NCBI RefSeq assembly: GCF_030160015.1 | Contig: NZ_BSNN01000009.1 | Span: 1-52,821 of the forward strand | Length of the DNA: 52,821 nucleotides | Source: Amylibacter marinus | GTDB lineage: Bacteria; Pseudomonadota; Alphaproteobacteria; Rhodobacterales; Rhodobacteraceae | Direction: 5' to 3' | Shown here: positions 43,712 through 52,387 of the stretch, piece after piece | Layout: the number at the start of each line of letters is the position of its first letter | How positions within the stretch are numbered: position 1 is the stretch's first letter | The notes under the pieces: generated by a model | The model's input: the letters and a program-made list of their open reading frames with translations, nothing else | The model's database searches: none | What the model was told of the DNA's origin: nothing | Program-made: the position numbers and the translations under genes

Positions 43712-45001
43712 CTAGTCGGCGTCAAAACACCCCGGCACCATACCCTCCCAGAATTCAAAAATCGCGCGCGCATTCAACGCCGACCCCCAAGAATTGCGCG
43801 CGAAATCATCGCGCGACAAATCATCGGATAATTGGCTGGAAAACAGCGCCCTATCTGCGCCGCGCTGTGTGGGATTACGCGCCGCGACCAATTCCGCCAC
43901 AATGGCAAATTTGCGCACCCGCTCGCGGCGATCTGCATGGCGGGCATCCTCGGCGCGGGCCTGTGCCTGATCGGCCTGTTTGCGCGCCGCCCCTGCGGCT
44001 ATGGCGCGATCCGAGGGCGGTGGGGCCTTGGGCCTTTGGGCCAGCTTATAATCATCACGAATGGCGGCGGTAAGATATCCCAGCGATGATTTGGCCTTGC
44101 GGTTGGCCACATAGCTCAGCTTTTCTGCGATATATTCATCACCATGTTCGGCGATCCATTGGCGGGCCAGCCGATCTGATACGCCTTGGGCCAACAATGC
44201 CTCATAGACCTTGCTGGCGCGCAAACCATCGCTGTCGTCGATGTTAAACATCGCCAGTTGCGGGTTTTCGGCGATCTTGAATCGGATGTCGCTGATCGCG
44301 CGGCCCTTTTTGCGAAACTCTGGCACAATGGAAATATCAGATGTTTTGCACACCTCGGCCACGGCGGGTTTTATGATCTTGGCATTCAGGTGCTTAAAGC
44401 TCTCGTAGTAACTGCTGCCCTCAACCCCCATCAACTTGCGAAAGGTTTCAAGGCTCCACCATCCCGTGCTACCGGTGCGCACGAAACGATAACAGTTTTC
44501 ATAGAGCGCCAGCCCATGGCCGCTGGAAAAGTTGCGCTGAATATTTACATTGATCAGCGCATATATCTTGGGGTCATGCAATTTTTGCGCCAAAACGGGG
44601 CTATAGGCATATTCGCACACGCCCCCCTTTAGCTTAGCATAAGAGAGCAGCGCGCTAACCCCCCATTCCTGCTTGCCGTCCTCGTCCAGCATATCCCATT
44701 CGGCCACGGTCTCGGCCAGCGATTTCAGGCTGGCGCGCAGGGTATCCATATCGTTGGAATTATACCCCACAATCATCGCCAATGTCTTGGCATCAATGGA
44801 ATGGCTGGCGCTGGTTTGGAGGGTGTCATAGGCATTCAACAACAGCACATTGGACAGCTTGCGTTGCAACAGAGACAGCTTGCCCGATATGTGAATCGCG
44901 CCCACATGCTTTTTAACCGTCTCGCGGCGCAATGCCCCGCTGAGCTGTTCTGAATCTGTGCCTGTCTGTGCCATCATCTGCCGTGATTCTGCCTTTGGCA
45001 T
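43712..45001 (-). CDS. Plasmid replication initiator (Rep_3/RepB family)
   Basis: Winged-helix initiator that would bind the iterons upstream and open the origin. From ATG 45001 it is 429 residues; a TTG at 45013 or ATG ATG at about 44977 are alternatives since no strong ribosome site is present. The Rep_3 domain covers about 25-260: HISGKLSLLQRKLSNVLLLN, YSPVLAQKLHDPKIYALINV, ALYENCYRFVRTGSTGWWSL and FRKLMGVEGSSYYESFKHLN. The C-terminal part is basic and helix-rich (AARKQADQAQARAEDARHAD). Initiators of this family with divergent parAB are one of the main plasmid types in Rhodobacterales. Confidence 0.92.
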   Translation of the reverse strand: MPKAESRQMMAQTGTDSEQLSGALRRETVKKHVGAIHISGKLSLLQRKLSNVLLLNAYDTLQTSASHSIDAKTLAMIVGYNSNDMDTLRASLKSLAETVAEWDMLDEDGKQEWGVSALLSYAKLKGGVCEYAYSPVLAQKLHDPKIYALINVNIQRNFSSGHGLALYENCYRFVRTGSTGWWSLETFRKLMGVEGSSYYESFKHLNAKIIKPAVAEVCKTSDISIVPEFRKKGRAISDIRFKIAENPQLAMFNIDDSDGLRASKVYEALLAQGVSDRLARQWIAEHGDEYIAEKLSYVANRKAKSSLGYLTAAIRDDYKLAQRPKAPPPSDRAIAAGAARKQADQAQARAEDARHADRRERVRKFAIVAELVAARNPTQRGADRALFSSQLSDDLSRDDFARNSWGSALNARAIFEFWEGMVPGCFDAD

Positions 45002-45015
45002 AGGGTGACACAAAA

Positions 45016-45080
45016 GGTACCCAAGATCAATTAACGTTGGGTTCTTTGGGTAAATTCCGCCGGCCCCGCAGACGGGTACC
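45016..45080. promoter_or_regulatory. Candidate rep autoregulation sites
   Basis: Two further GGTACC cores lie outside the tandem array, at 45016-45021 and 45075-45080, in the short region upstream of rep. Next to the first, ACCCAA (45019-45024) and TTGGGT (45037-45042) form a dyad. Initiators of this type often repress their own gene by binding inverted copies of the iteron near the promoter. Confidence 0.5.
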
Positions 45081-45193
45081 TTTCAATCATCAGGCGGCGA
45101 TACAGGATTTTGAAGGACAGAATAGCCCCCAAATTCGCACGAAAACAGCCCAGATTGGTCGATTTATTGCCCAAAAACAGCCCCCTGCGAATC

Positions 45194-45303
45194 GGAACCC
45201 TTGATCCCGTATTCAGGTACCCATAGCCCCGTATCCGGGTACCCTTGCACCCGAGAATCGGTACCCTTGCGCCTGTATACAGGTCCCCAAGGAGGCGTAA
45301 CAC
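45194..45303. repeat. Five tandem 22-bp iterons (replication origin)
   Basis: Cores GGAACCC, GGTACCC, GGTACCC, GGTACCC and GGTCCCC start at 45194, 45216, 45238, 45260 and 45282, an exact 22-bp period (two helix turns). The following bases are also similar (TTGCNCCCGTATNCA-like). The outer two copies are degenerate. This spacing is the classical arrangement for a Rep_3 initiator binding side by side on one helix face. Confidence 0.85.
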
Positions 45304-45480
45304 ATTGAAAAAAAATAATTTTTCTAAGCTAAACCTCTTAAATACATTAAACTCATTAAACAGTTTATTGCGTGTTCTTTCTTTTTGTTTATTGGGTTTC
45401 GTCGCGAAACTTGGCCAAGGCTGGGAAAAACCTACAAACAATATTTGGTTCTTTGAATAATGTACGCTATTATCCCTGAT
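45304..45480. other. AT-rich segment next to the iterons (probable DNA-unwinding region)
   Basis: This stretch is clearly richer in A+T than its surroundings, with an A run at 45309-45316 and repeated ATTAAAC-like words (45347-45363). It lies directly after the iterons and before parA and holds no gene. Melting of such a segment starts replication in iteron plasmids. I did not find a perfect DnaA box. One parS copy lies inside it (45396-45410). Confidence 0.55.
45396..45410. promoter_or_regulatory. parS-like site 1 (in origin region)
   Basis: GTTTCGTCGCGAAAC, a 15-bp palindrome with arms GTTTCG and CGAAAC. The same element recurs twice within parA and parB with C in place of T at position 7. 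It is the likely ParB binding site (centromere). Confidence 0.7.
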
Positions 45481-45509
45481 ATCTGAAAAAATACCAAACA
45501 TCTGATGGG

Positions 45510-46907
45510 ATGCGCGATTTGACCAAGCAACAAACACCCCTGCCCCCCTATATGAACCTTAGCCCAGAGGCCGCGGCCAGCAAGCTCCCCGATCCTATCG
45601 ACACTGCGCGATTCGCAAAAGCGGCATCTTTCTGCGCGCAGGGGCGCGCTGATCTAGCACAGCGCGGCTATGCGCCTGATGGCAAAAAACACCTGCGCAA
45701 ATTTTCCACATGGGAGGTGACCAAATACCTGATCCCGGTGGCGCCCGCTCATTTGCGCCGTGTGCTAAAGGCCAATCCAGATTTGCCCCAAGGCGAGGGC
45801 GAGGGTGGGTCTAAGTGGTTTACCCTAGACGAAGTTCTAACCCTGCGCAGTCATTTCGCAACCGAGGGCATCAGCACCAAAGAATACCTGCCCTATCGGC
45901 CCAAAGGCCAGCCCGCCAAGGTGGCTGCAGTTGCCAATTTCAAGGGCGGCGTGGGCAAGACCAGCACGGCCGCACATCTGGCCATGTCCGCTGCGCTGGA
46001 TGGCTATAAGGTTTTGGTGATCGATCTGGACAGTCAGGGGTCAATGACCAGCATTCTGGGTGGGGATGTGCCTGATGAGTGGTCCACCGTGTTTCCGCTA
46101 ATCGCTAAGGATTATGCCAAATCTGTACAGGCCGAAAATCTGGTGCGCGCCGCGGCTGGCCAGCCTGAAATCCCGCTGGATGAAACCCTGACCGAAGCGC
46201 TAGAGGTTTCGCCGCGAAACGTTATCCAATCTACCCATTGGCCAAATATCGATCTGATCGGCGCCCAGCTGAATTTGTACTGGGCCGAGTTTCAAATTCC
46301 GGTCTGGCGTATGGGTCTACGCTCTTGGGCGCTGTGGGATGGGTTACAAAACTTCCTAACCGACGAGGGCATACTGGATGAATACGATCTGGTTTTGCTG
46401 GATACACCGCCTGCCCTTGGGTACCTAACCATCAATGCGCTGGCGGCGGCGGATATCTTGCTGGTGCCACTGGGTGCGTCGTTTCTAGAATTCGATAGCA
46501 CAGGGCGCTTCTTTGATATGTTATACACCACTTTCGCGTCTATTGAGGAAGGCGAGAATGCTGGCTTGCGGGCGGCGGGATTGCCAGAGATGAAGTTCGA
46601 GTGGGATGTGGTGCGCGCCATTGTCACACGGTTTGATGCCAGCCAACAGACCGACATGGCCAATGTTATCCAGGCCTATTTCGGGGATTTTATGAATGCC
46701 TACCGGCAGGATTATACCGCACTTGTTGGGCAGGCTGGCGAACAGGTGAATGGTATTTACGAGGCGGATTACCGCGATTTTAACCGCGATACCTATGTGC
46801 GGGGTCGTGAAGCATTCGATCGAACCTATGCGGAATTCAAAGAGCTGTTGATCGGCTCTTGGTGGCGCGATGAACAAATGAGCGAGGACAACAATGGCGA
46901 AACGTAG
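45510..46907 (+). CDS. parA: ParA-family partition ATPase
   Basis: Plasmid partition ATPase of 465 residues from ATG 45510 (an internal ATG at 45552 is possible). The N-terminal 130 residues contain a helix-turn-helix-like region (LRKFSTWEVTKYLIPVAPAH) as in type Ia ParA proteins that repress their own operon. The deviant Walker A is VANFKGGVGKTSTAAHLAMS at about residue 145-160, Walker A' is VLVIDLDSQGSMT and Walker B is DLVLLDTPPALGYLTINAL. It overlaps parB by 14 bp. A parS-like palindrome is embedded in the coding sequence at 46206-46220. Confidence 0.94.
   Translation: MRDLTKQQTPLPPYMNLSPEAAASKLPDPIDTARFAKAASFCAQGRADLAQRGYAPDGKKHLRKFSTWEVTKYLIPVAPAHLRRVLKANPDLPQGEGEGGSKWFTLDEVLTLRSHFATEGISTKEYLPYRPKGQPAKVAAVANFKGGVGKTSTAAHLAMSAALDGYKVLVIDLDSQGSMTSILGGDVPDEWSTVFPLIAKDYAKSVQAENLVRAAAGQPEIPLDETLTEALEVSPRNVIQSTHWPNIDLIGAQLNLYWAEFQIPVWRMGLRSWALWDGLQNFLTDEGILDEYDLVLLDTPPALGYLTINALAAADILLVPLGASFLEFDSTGRFFDMLYTTFASIEEGENAGLRAAGLPEMKFEWDVVRAIVTRFDASQQTDMANVIQAYFGDFMNAYRQDYTALVGQAGEQVNGIYEADYRDFNRDTYVRGREAFDRTYAEFKELLIGSWWRDEQMSEDNNGET
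46206..46220. promoter_or_regulatory. parS-like site 2 (inside parA)
   Basis: GTTTCGCCGCGAAAC within the parA coding sequence, identical to site 3 and differing by one base from site 1. Retention of a perfect palindrome in coding sequence suggests selection as a binding site. Confidence 0.65.
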
Positions 46908-47949
46908 ACGGCTAACAGCCCCCGACCCCAAGGCCCTAGAAGAGCTGGAAACAGGTTTCGCCGCGAAACCTCCGATAGGCTTGGAAACCAAGGCCATGGC
47001 CCCCATCGCCAAGGTCGCAGGCGAAGCCGCCGCACTGGCAGACCCAACCCCCCCAGAGAGCCGCGCCGCCGCCCTAAGCGATCAGGCCGATGCAGAACGC
47101 TATCGCCGCGCTGCTGCGCAGGGGTTGGTGATCGAGGATATCGAAATCAGCTTGATCAATGTGGATCACATCCAACGCGATCGGATTACCGATACCGAAG
47201 AGGCCCGCTCCGAGCTGCTTGCCTCTTTGCGCGCCAATGGTCAGCGCACCCCGATCGAGGTGGTGAAAACCGAAGAGGGCTATGGGTTGATTTCCGGCTG
47301 GCGGCGCCTGTCGGCGATGATCGATTTGGATTACACCCACATCAATGCGTTGATCCGTGCCGATGAAGACCGCCCCGAAATCTATCTAAACATGATCGAG
47401 GAAAACGAAATCCGCGCCAGCCTCAGCCATTATGAGCGCGGCCGCATCGCCGTTCTGGCCACCACACAGGGGGTGTTCACCAGTATCGAGGGCGCGGTTA
47501 ATCATCTGTTCGCCGCCGCCAGCAAGGCCAAGCGCAGCAAGATTCGCAAATTCGCATTCCTGCACGAGGCGCTGGGGGATCTCTTGGAATTCCCCACAGC
47601 CTTGACCGAGAAAACCGGTCTAGCCATCGCAGCGGCTGTGGATGAAAAATCCAATCTCAACCGCTTTCGCGCAACGCTTAGCTATTACGACCGCCGCACC
47701 GAGGCGGAAGAGGCCAGTGCCATCAAAAAGGCCCTAATAGAAACCAAACCCAAAGTGGCAGATGCCAGCAAAGGCGGGCGCCCTAGCACGCGCAAATCTC
47801 TGCCCAACCGCACGGCCAAAACCGGCGGCATTGTTACAGCCGTGGTTACCGAACAGGGGTTTGCCGTAGAGGTAAAGCACCGCGAAGTGCCCCAATATTT
47901 GGTCGAGGCAGTACAACGCGAAATAGCGCGGATGCTGGATGAGGCCTAG
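46894..47949 (+). CDS. parB: ParB-family partition protein
   Basis: Centromere-binding protein of 351 residues. The ParB nuclease-like/CTP-binding domain covers about 85-170 (SLINVDHIQRDRITDTEEAR, LLASLRANGQRTPIEVV, GYGLISGWRRLSAM, LNMIEENEIRASLSHYERGR). The helix-turn-helix region follows to about 260. The last 40 residues (VEVKHREVPQYLVEAVQREI) are probably the dimerisation part. The box GERR is present as SGWRR. It is translated together with parA (14-bp overlap). Confidence 0.93.
   Translation: MAKRRRLTAPDPKALEELETGFAAKPPIGLETKAMAPIAKVAGEAAALADPTPPESRAAALSDQADAERYRRAAAQGLVIEDIEISLINVDHIQRDRITDTEEARSELLASLRANGQRTPIEVVKTEEGYGLISGWRRLSAMIDLDYTHINALIRADEDRPEIYLNMIEENEIRASLSHYERGRIAVLATTQGVFTSIEGAVNHLFAAASKAKRSKIRKFAFLHEALGDLLEFPTALTEKTGLAIAAAVDEKSNLNRFRATLSYYDRRTEAEEASAIKKALIETKPKVADASKGGRPSTRKSLPNRTAKTGGIVTAVVTEQGFAVEVKHREVPQYLVEAVQREIARMLDEA
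46955..46969. promoter_or_regulatory. parS-like site 3 (inside parB)
   Basis: GTTTCGCCGCGAAAC near the 5' end of parB, identical to the copy in parA. Together with site 1 it gives three sites within 1.6 kb, all in the maintenance region. Confidence 0.65.
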
Positions 47950-48298
47950 GTCAATGTTAGATCAACCAAACCCGCAACCATAGGGCGCGAGGGCATTCGC
48001 CAGAAGGGGCGGGCGCATGTCTGGGAAAGCTTCGAGGATCAACAAGGAGCTAAACCGCCAGGGCCGCCGCGCTGATCACATGTAACACATTGATAATAAA
48101 TGATTTAATTCAATCGTTACGGGGGCTATAGTGGTCTGGCCGGCTCTAAGGGCTGCTGAGCGCCCTTTGCTTGCATTGGGTGTAAGGGCGTCAACTTGCT
48201 TGCCTACACCGCTCAGCGGGGCTCTGTCGCTGCGTCAGGGTTGAAATAGGGCAGGGGCTTAGGTCTATTTGGTTTGACCTACATGCAAAGGATCGGCC
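47950..48298. other. Gene-free structured region downstream of parB
   Basis: This 349-bp stretch has no believable gene. Between 48146 and 48217 it holds three competing inverted repeats: AAGGGC/GCCCTT around TGCTGAGC, CGCCCTT (48161-48167) with AAGGGCG (48184-48190), and GCTGAGCG (48155-48162) with CGCTCAGC (48210-48217), the last next to GGTGTA (48178-48183) with TACACC (48205-48210). It could be a small RNA, a switch in the leader of the aldehyde dehydrogenase gene, or the scar of a lost mobile element. I cannot choose between these. Confidence 0.45.
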
Positions 48299-49696
48299 AT
48301 GAGCATCCCCAATTCAATCCCAGCGGCCTTTGATCTGCAACTTGCCTATCAGCATCAGCGGCGTAAAACCTTTGGTTATGCACAGCGGCGGGACGTTTTG
48401 CGCCGTCTATCCGCGGAAATCCGTGCCCGCGAGCCCCAGATAATCGCGGCACTTCAGGCGGATTTTGGCAAACCAGCAAGCGAGACCATTCTGTCCGAAA
48501 TTCTGGTGGTGCAACAGGATATCAAACATACCCTGCGCCATCTGCGCCGCTGGATGCGGCCGCGCCGTGTGGTGCCGACGCTGATCGGGTTTGGGACATC
48601 TGCGCGGGTGGAATATCAGGCCCGGGGGCAATGCTTGATTATTGCGCCGTGGAATTATCCGTTTAATCTGGCCTTTGGGCCATTGGTGTCCTGTATTGCG
48701 GCGGGCAATAGCGCCATTGTTAAGCCTTCGGAGATGACCCCGGCCACATCGGCGCTGATCGGTGAAATAGTGGCGGCGGTGTTCCCCCCAGAATTGGTCA
48801 CGGTGATCGAGGGCGGTATCCCGGAATCAACCGAGCTGTTGGCATTGCCCTTTGATCACATCTTTTTCACAGGCAGCCCCGCGGTGGGCCAGATTGTGAT
48901 GGCGGCGGCGGCGAAAACGCTGGCCTCGGTTACGCTGGAATTGGGTGGTAAATCCCCCACGATCATCGGGCCGGATGCGGATATCAAACAGGCGGCGAAA
49001 TGGGTTGCCTTTGGCAAATTTTCTAACGGGGGGCAGACCTGTATTGCGCCTGATCATCTGTATGTGCATGAAACGCGCCGCGCCGAATTTATCACAGAGC
49101 TTGGTGCGCGCATTGCATCGGCCTACGCCGATGGCCCCACCAGCCCGCATCTGGCGCGTATGGTCAATGCGGCGCATGCGGATCGGGTTTGGGGTCTGGT
49201 GCAGGATGCCCGTGCCAAGGGCGCCGCGTTGGATGTGGATGGTATGCGGGCGGGGGATGCCATTGGCCCGACGGTTCTGGGGGGGATCACGCCGGATATG
49301 GATATTGATGGGGCCGAGATATTCGGCCCTGTGTTACCAATAATGGGCTACAGTGATATCGATACAGTGATTGCCCAGATCACTGCGCGCCCAAAGCCGC
49401 TGGCCCTGTATATATTTGCACAGGACAAGGCCTTGGTGCGGCGTGTTTTAGATCAGACCAGCTCTGGCGGGGTAGGGGTGAATTTGACCATGGCGCAATA
49501 TTCGCACAATAACCTGCCCTTTGGCGGGGTGAATAATTCGGGCATCGGCAATGCCCATGGGATGTATGGATTCCGCGCCTTTAGCCATGAGCGGGCGGTT
49601 CTGCGCAATCGCTTTTCGCTGATCCCGCTGATTTTTCCACCCTATACAGGGCGGGTCAGGCGGCTGATCGGGGTGGTGCGCCGCGTGCTAGGCTAG
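48299..49696 (+). CDS. Aldehyde dehydrogenase (class 3-like)
   Basis: NAD(P)-dependent aldehyde dehydrogenase of 465 residues. AAAGGA precedes the start. The general base glutamate is in TLELGGKSPTIIGPDAD, the catalytic cysteine is in FSNGGQTCIAPDHLYV, and the proton-relay/NAD region is IAPWNYPFNLAFGPLVSCIA. The C-terminus (FSLIPLIFPPYTGRVRRLIG) is hydrophobic and basic, as in membrane-associated fatty or coniferyl aldehyde dehydrogenases of this class. It converges on the aminotransferase gene with a 9-bp overlap of the ends. Substrate unknown. Confidence 0.92.
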   Translation: MSIPNSIPAAFDLQLAYQHQRRKTFGYAQRRDVLRRLSAEIRAREPQIIAALQADFGKPASETILSEILVVQQDIKHTLRHLRRWMRPRRVVPTLIGFGTSARVEYQARGQCLIIAPWNYPFNLAFGPLVSCIAAGNSAIVKPSEMTPATSALIGEIVAAVFPPELVTVIEGGIPESTELLALPFDHIFFTGSPAVGQIVMAAAAKTLASVTLELGGKSPTIIGPDADIKQAAKWVAFGKFSNGGQTCIAPDHLYVHETRRAEFITELGARIASAYADGPTSPHLARMVNAAHADRVWGLVQDARAKGAALDVDGMRAGDAIGPTVLGGITPDMDIDGAEIFGPVLPIMGYSDIDTVIAQITARPKPLALYIFAQDKALVRRVLDQTSSGGVGVNLTMAQYSHNNLPFGGVNNSGIGNAHGMYGFRAFSHERAVLRNRFSLIPLIFPPYTGRVRRLIGVVRRVLG

Positions 49697-51010
49697 GGCC
49701 GCGCCGATGGCGTGGGACAGTTTGGTCACCACCTCGTCAATTTGGGTATCACTGATGATAAAGGGTGGCGCCAGCAGGACGTGATCGCCGCGTTGGCCAT
49801 CGCGCGTGCCGGGCATGGGATAGCAAATCAGCCCCGCCTCTAGTGCGTGTTTCTTGATCCTGCCGGCAATGCCGCGTGCGGGGTCAAAGGGGGTCTTGGT
49901 TGTGCGATCCTTGACCAACTCTATCCCCGCAAACAGCCCACGCCCGCGGATATCGCCGATATGCGGGTGATCGCCGAATTCTGCCACCAGCGCGGTGTGT
50001 AATTTAGCGCCCATAGCCTGTACGCGCCTTGGCAGGTCGTTCTCGATGATTTCAGAGACCACCGCCAGCGCCGCCGCGGCCGCAACGGGGTGGCCTACAT
50101 AGGTATGGCCGTGCTGGAAAAACCCTGTGCCGGTTTCTATGGCGCTGTAAATCTCTGCCGAGCACAGCATGGCGCCGATGGGTTGATAGCCCGCGCCCAG
50201 CCCCTTGGCTATGGTTAGGATATCGGGGGCAACGGCGTCATGATCACAGGCAAACAGATGCCCTGTGCGCCCCATGCCGCACATCACCTCGTCTAGGATC
50301 AGGTGCACGCCGTATAGATCGCATATTTCGCGGATGCGTTTGAAATATCCCGCCACCGCCGGCACCGCGCCCAAGGTGGCGCCAACCACTGGTTCGGCCA
50401 CAAAGGCCATGACCGTATCCGGCCCTAGGCGCAGGATTTCATCCTCTAGTTCCTGTGCTGCGCGCAGGGCGTATTGGGCGGCGGTTTCGCCGTCTTGGCG
50501 TAGGATATATTCATAGCAGGGGGAAATATGGCTGATGTTGATCAGCAATGGGTCAAACTGTGCGCGCCGCCATGCGTTGCCCCCTGTGGCCAATGCGCCA
50601 AGGGTGTTGCCGTGATAGCTCTGTTGGCGGGCGATGATGTGTTTTCGTGCGCTTTGGCCGCGTTCTAGGTGTGCTTGGCGTGACAGTTTTAGCGCGGCCT
50701 CTATGGCCTCGGATCCGCCAGAGACCAGATAGACCCGATCCAGCGGGGCAGGGGCGTGTTTTATCAGCAGATCGGCCAGCTGTTCTGCGGGCTGGGAATG
50801 CATGAACCCCGTGTGGGCAAAGGCCAGTGTTTGCACCTGGTCCTGTATGGCCTTGATCACGCGCGCATTGCTGTGGCCAAGGCAGGATACGGCCGCGCCG
50901 CCAGAGCCATCGAAATAGCGTTTACCGTTGGTATCGATCAGGTAGCAACCCTCGCCAGAGGCGGCCATGGGCAGGGTGGATTTGCTGTGGCGGGGGAAAA
51001 TGTGGCTCAT
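49688..51010 (-). CDS. Class III aminotransferase (PLP-dependent)
   Basis: Pyridoxal-phosphate enzyme of 440 residues, the omega-amino acid/ornithine aminotransferase fold. Cofactor-binding parts are VSGGSEAIEAALKLSRQAHL, SYHGNTLGALATGG, LILDEVMCGMGRTG and the Schiff-base lysine in ILTIAKGLGAGYQPIGAM. It is the last gene of the kinase-regulator-BKACE operon, overlapping the BKACE gene by ATGA. It probably supplies or removes the amino group of the compound that the BKACE enzyme handles; exact substrate unknown. Confidence 0.92.
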   Translation of the reverse strand: MSHIFPRHSKSTLPMAASGEGCYLIDTNGKRYFDGSGGAAVSCLGHSNARVIKAIQDQVQTLAFAHTGFMHSQPAEQLADLLIKHAPAPLDRVYLVSGGSEAIEAALKLSRQAHLERGQSARKHIIARQQSYHGNTLGALATGGNAWRRAQFDPLLINISHISPCYEYILRQDGETAAQYALRAAQELEDEILRLGPDTVMAFVAEPVVGATLGAVPAVAGYFKRIREICDLYGVHLILDEVMCGMGRTGHLFACDHDAVAPDILTIAKGLGAGYQPIGAMLCSAEIYSAIETGTGFFQHGHTYVGHPVAAAAALAVVSEIIENDLPRRVQAMGAKLHTALVAEFGDHPHIGDIRGRGLFAGIELVKDRTTKTPFDPARGIAGRIKKHALEAGLICYPMPGTRDGQRGDHVLLAPPFIISDTQIDEVVTKLSHAIGAALA

Positions 51011-51762
51011 TGGTTTTCTCGGGCTAGGTAGGTGGAGAGCGATTCTGCGTTATCGGCGAAAACCGTGCCATCGCAGGCGTGGTGATTGTTTTCAAAACCG
51101 ATGCGGATATCGCCGCCTGCCTGTGCGGCGGCGCGTAGGCAGGTGTGTTCGTATTGGCCAAAGGCACAGGCCGCCCAGATCAGGTTCTGGGCCTGAATTT
51201 GATCTAGAAACTGGGCCAAATGTTTGGGTCTGGCCAATTGGGGTGGGTCATACTGGCCCAGCACGAAAATCACGCTGTTTTGGGGGGCATGCACCATTCC
51301 CTGTGCGCGCCATTCTAACAATTGCGCAAGGCACTGAGGGGTGTAGAGGATATGTTGAACATCTGTGCCTGTTTCGGCGCAGATGTCATAGGCGCGCGCC
51401 GCCTGTTTTGCATCGCGGGCCATTTCGCGCACCGCGATGCTGGCGCTATTGGGGCGCAGGGTCTCTAGGCAATGCACTTGGGCTGTTACGTTGTATATGC
51501 CGCCGCTTTCGGTGGTGATTTGCACGGGCATGGTGGGGATTTTCTGCGCCATTTCGGCCAATGCTTCGCGGTAGAGGCCCACATCTAGGCTGTGGCGGCC
51601 ATTTGGTTGGCGCACATGCAGGTGCAGTTCATCGGCGCCCAAGGCGTGGCATTTTTGGGCGGTTTCCAGTGTTTGTGCGATGGTGACGGGCAGGGCAGGG
51701 TGGTCTGATTTTTGCAATCTGGCGCCATTGGGGGCGAGGGTGATTTTAGGCTGGGTCATCAT
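51007..51762 (-). CDS. BKACE-family (DUF849) beta-keto acid cleavage enzyme
   Basis: Zinc-dependent enzyme family that condenses a beta-keto acid with acetyl-CoA to give acetoacetate and a CoA ester; the founding member is 3-keto-5-aminohexanoate cleavage enzyme. This protein is 251 residues, shorter than most members (about 270-310). The family motifs are ITLAPNGARLQKSDHPALP, the zinc motif LHLHVRQPNGRHSLD, MPVQITTESGG, and RIGFENNHHACDG in place of the usual RVGLEDN. It overlaps the response regulator gene by 17 bp and the aminotransferase gene by 4 bp. Membership is firm; substrate must be judged by neighbours (TAXI-TRAP transporter, aminotransferase). Confidence 0.88.
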   Translation of the reverse strand: MMTQPKITLAPNGARLQKSDHPALPVTIAQTLETAQKCHALGADELHLHVRQPNGRHSLDVGLYREALAEMAQKIPTMPVQITTESGGIYNVTAQVHCLETLRPNSASIAVREMARDAKQAARAYDICAETGTDVQHILYTPQCLAQLLEWRAQGMVHAPQNSVIFVLGQYDPPQLARPKHLAQFLDQIQAQNLIWAACAFGQYEHTCLRAAAQAGGDIRIGFENNHHACDGTVFADNAESLSTYLARENQ

Positions 51763-52387
51763 TGGTCACCAGATTATAGCGCAGGGCAATCACCACCAGT
51801 TCGGTCACGGAATTCACGTGCATTTTTTCCAGGATTCGGGCGCGGTGGTGATCCACGGTGCGCGGGCTGATGTCGAGCGTGCGGCCCACGTCCTTGCTGG
51901 AGATACTGGCGGAATTGGCGATCATCAGGCGGGCGATTTCCTGTTCGCGGTCTGTTAGGCGCGCCCAGCGATCCTGTCTGATCTTGGCTTGGCGGGTGCT
52001 GTCTTGGTATAGGCGGGCCTGTTCAAATGCGGAGGTGATGCAATTGATCAGGGTTTGCTGGCGGAAGGGTTTTTCCAGGAAATCCACCGCGCCTGCCTTG
52101 ATCGCGGTTACGGATTCGGCGATGCCGCCGTGGCCTGTGATGAAGATGATGGGGATGTGGTGGCCGGCATCAATCAGGTGGCGCTGTAATTCCAGACCGT
52201 TCATATCGTTCATGCCGTAATCCAGCAGCAAACAGCCCTGTGTATCGCCATCATAGCTGGCCAGAAATTCCGCCGCCGAGGCGAAGGAGACCACCGAGAA
52301 GTTGCGTTTGTGCAGGGCGCGCGACAGGGATGTGCGGATATCGGCATCATCATCCACCAAGTAAACGGTTAGGTCGGTATCAGGCAT
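51746..52387 (-). CDS. FixJ/LuxR-type response regulator
   Basis: Two-component regulator of 213 residues. The receiver domain has the acidic pocket in VYLVDDDADIRTSLSRAL, phosphoacceptor D56 in GCLLLDYGMNDMNG, the switch threonine in FITGHGG and lysine in DFLEKPFRQQ. The LuxR-type helix-turn-helix is at about 145-205 (LTDREQEIARLMIANSASIS, SKDVGRTLDISPRTVDHHRA). It overlaps the kinase gene by 8 bp and the BKACE gene by 17 bp. It resembles DctR/FixJ proteins. The three 49-bp repeats upstream of the TRAP operon are its likely targets. Confidence 0.94.
   Translation of the reverse strand: MPDTDLTVYLVDDDADIRTSLSRALHKRNFSVVSFASAAEFLASYDGDTQGCLLLDYGMNDMNGLELQRHLIDAGHHIPIIFITGHGGIAESVTAIKAGAVDFLEKPFRQQTLINCITSAFEQARLYQDSTRQAKIRQDRWARLTDREQEIARLMIANSASISSKDVGRTLDISPRTVDHHRARILEKMHVNSVTELVVIALRYNLVTNDDPA

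Noticed and set aside
43712-47949. repABC-type maintenance module
   Set aside because: The initiator is a Rep_3 protein transcribed away from parAB and there are iterons; a RepC protein and the repABC gene order are missing.
48180-48245. Insertion-sequence end (GGCTCTGTCGC resembles some IS6-type ends)
   Set aside because: No transposase, second end or target duplication is visible; similarity of a few bases is not enough.
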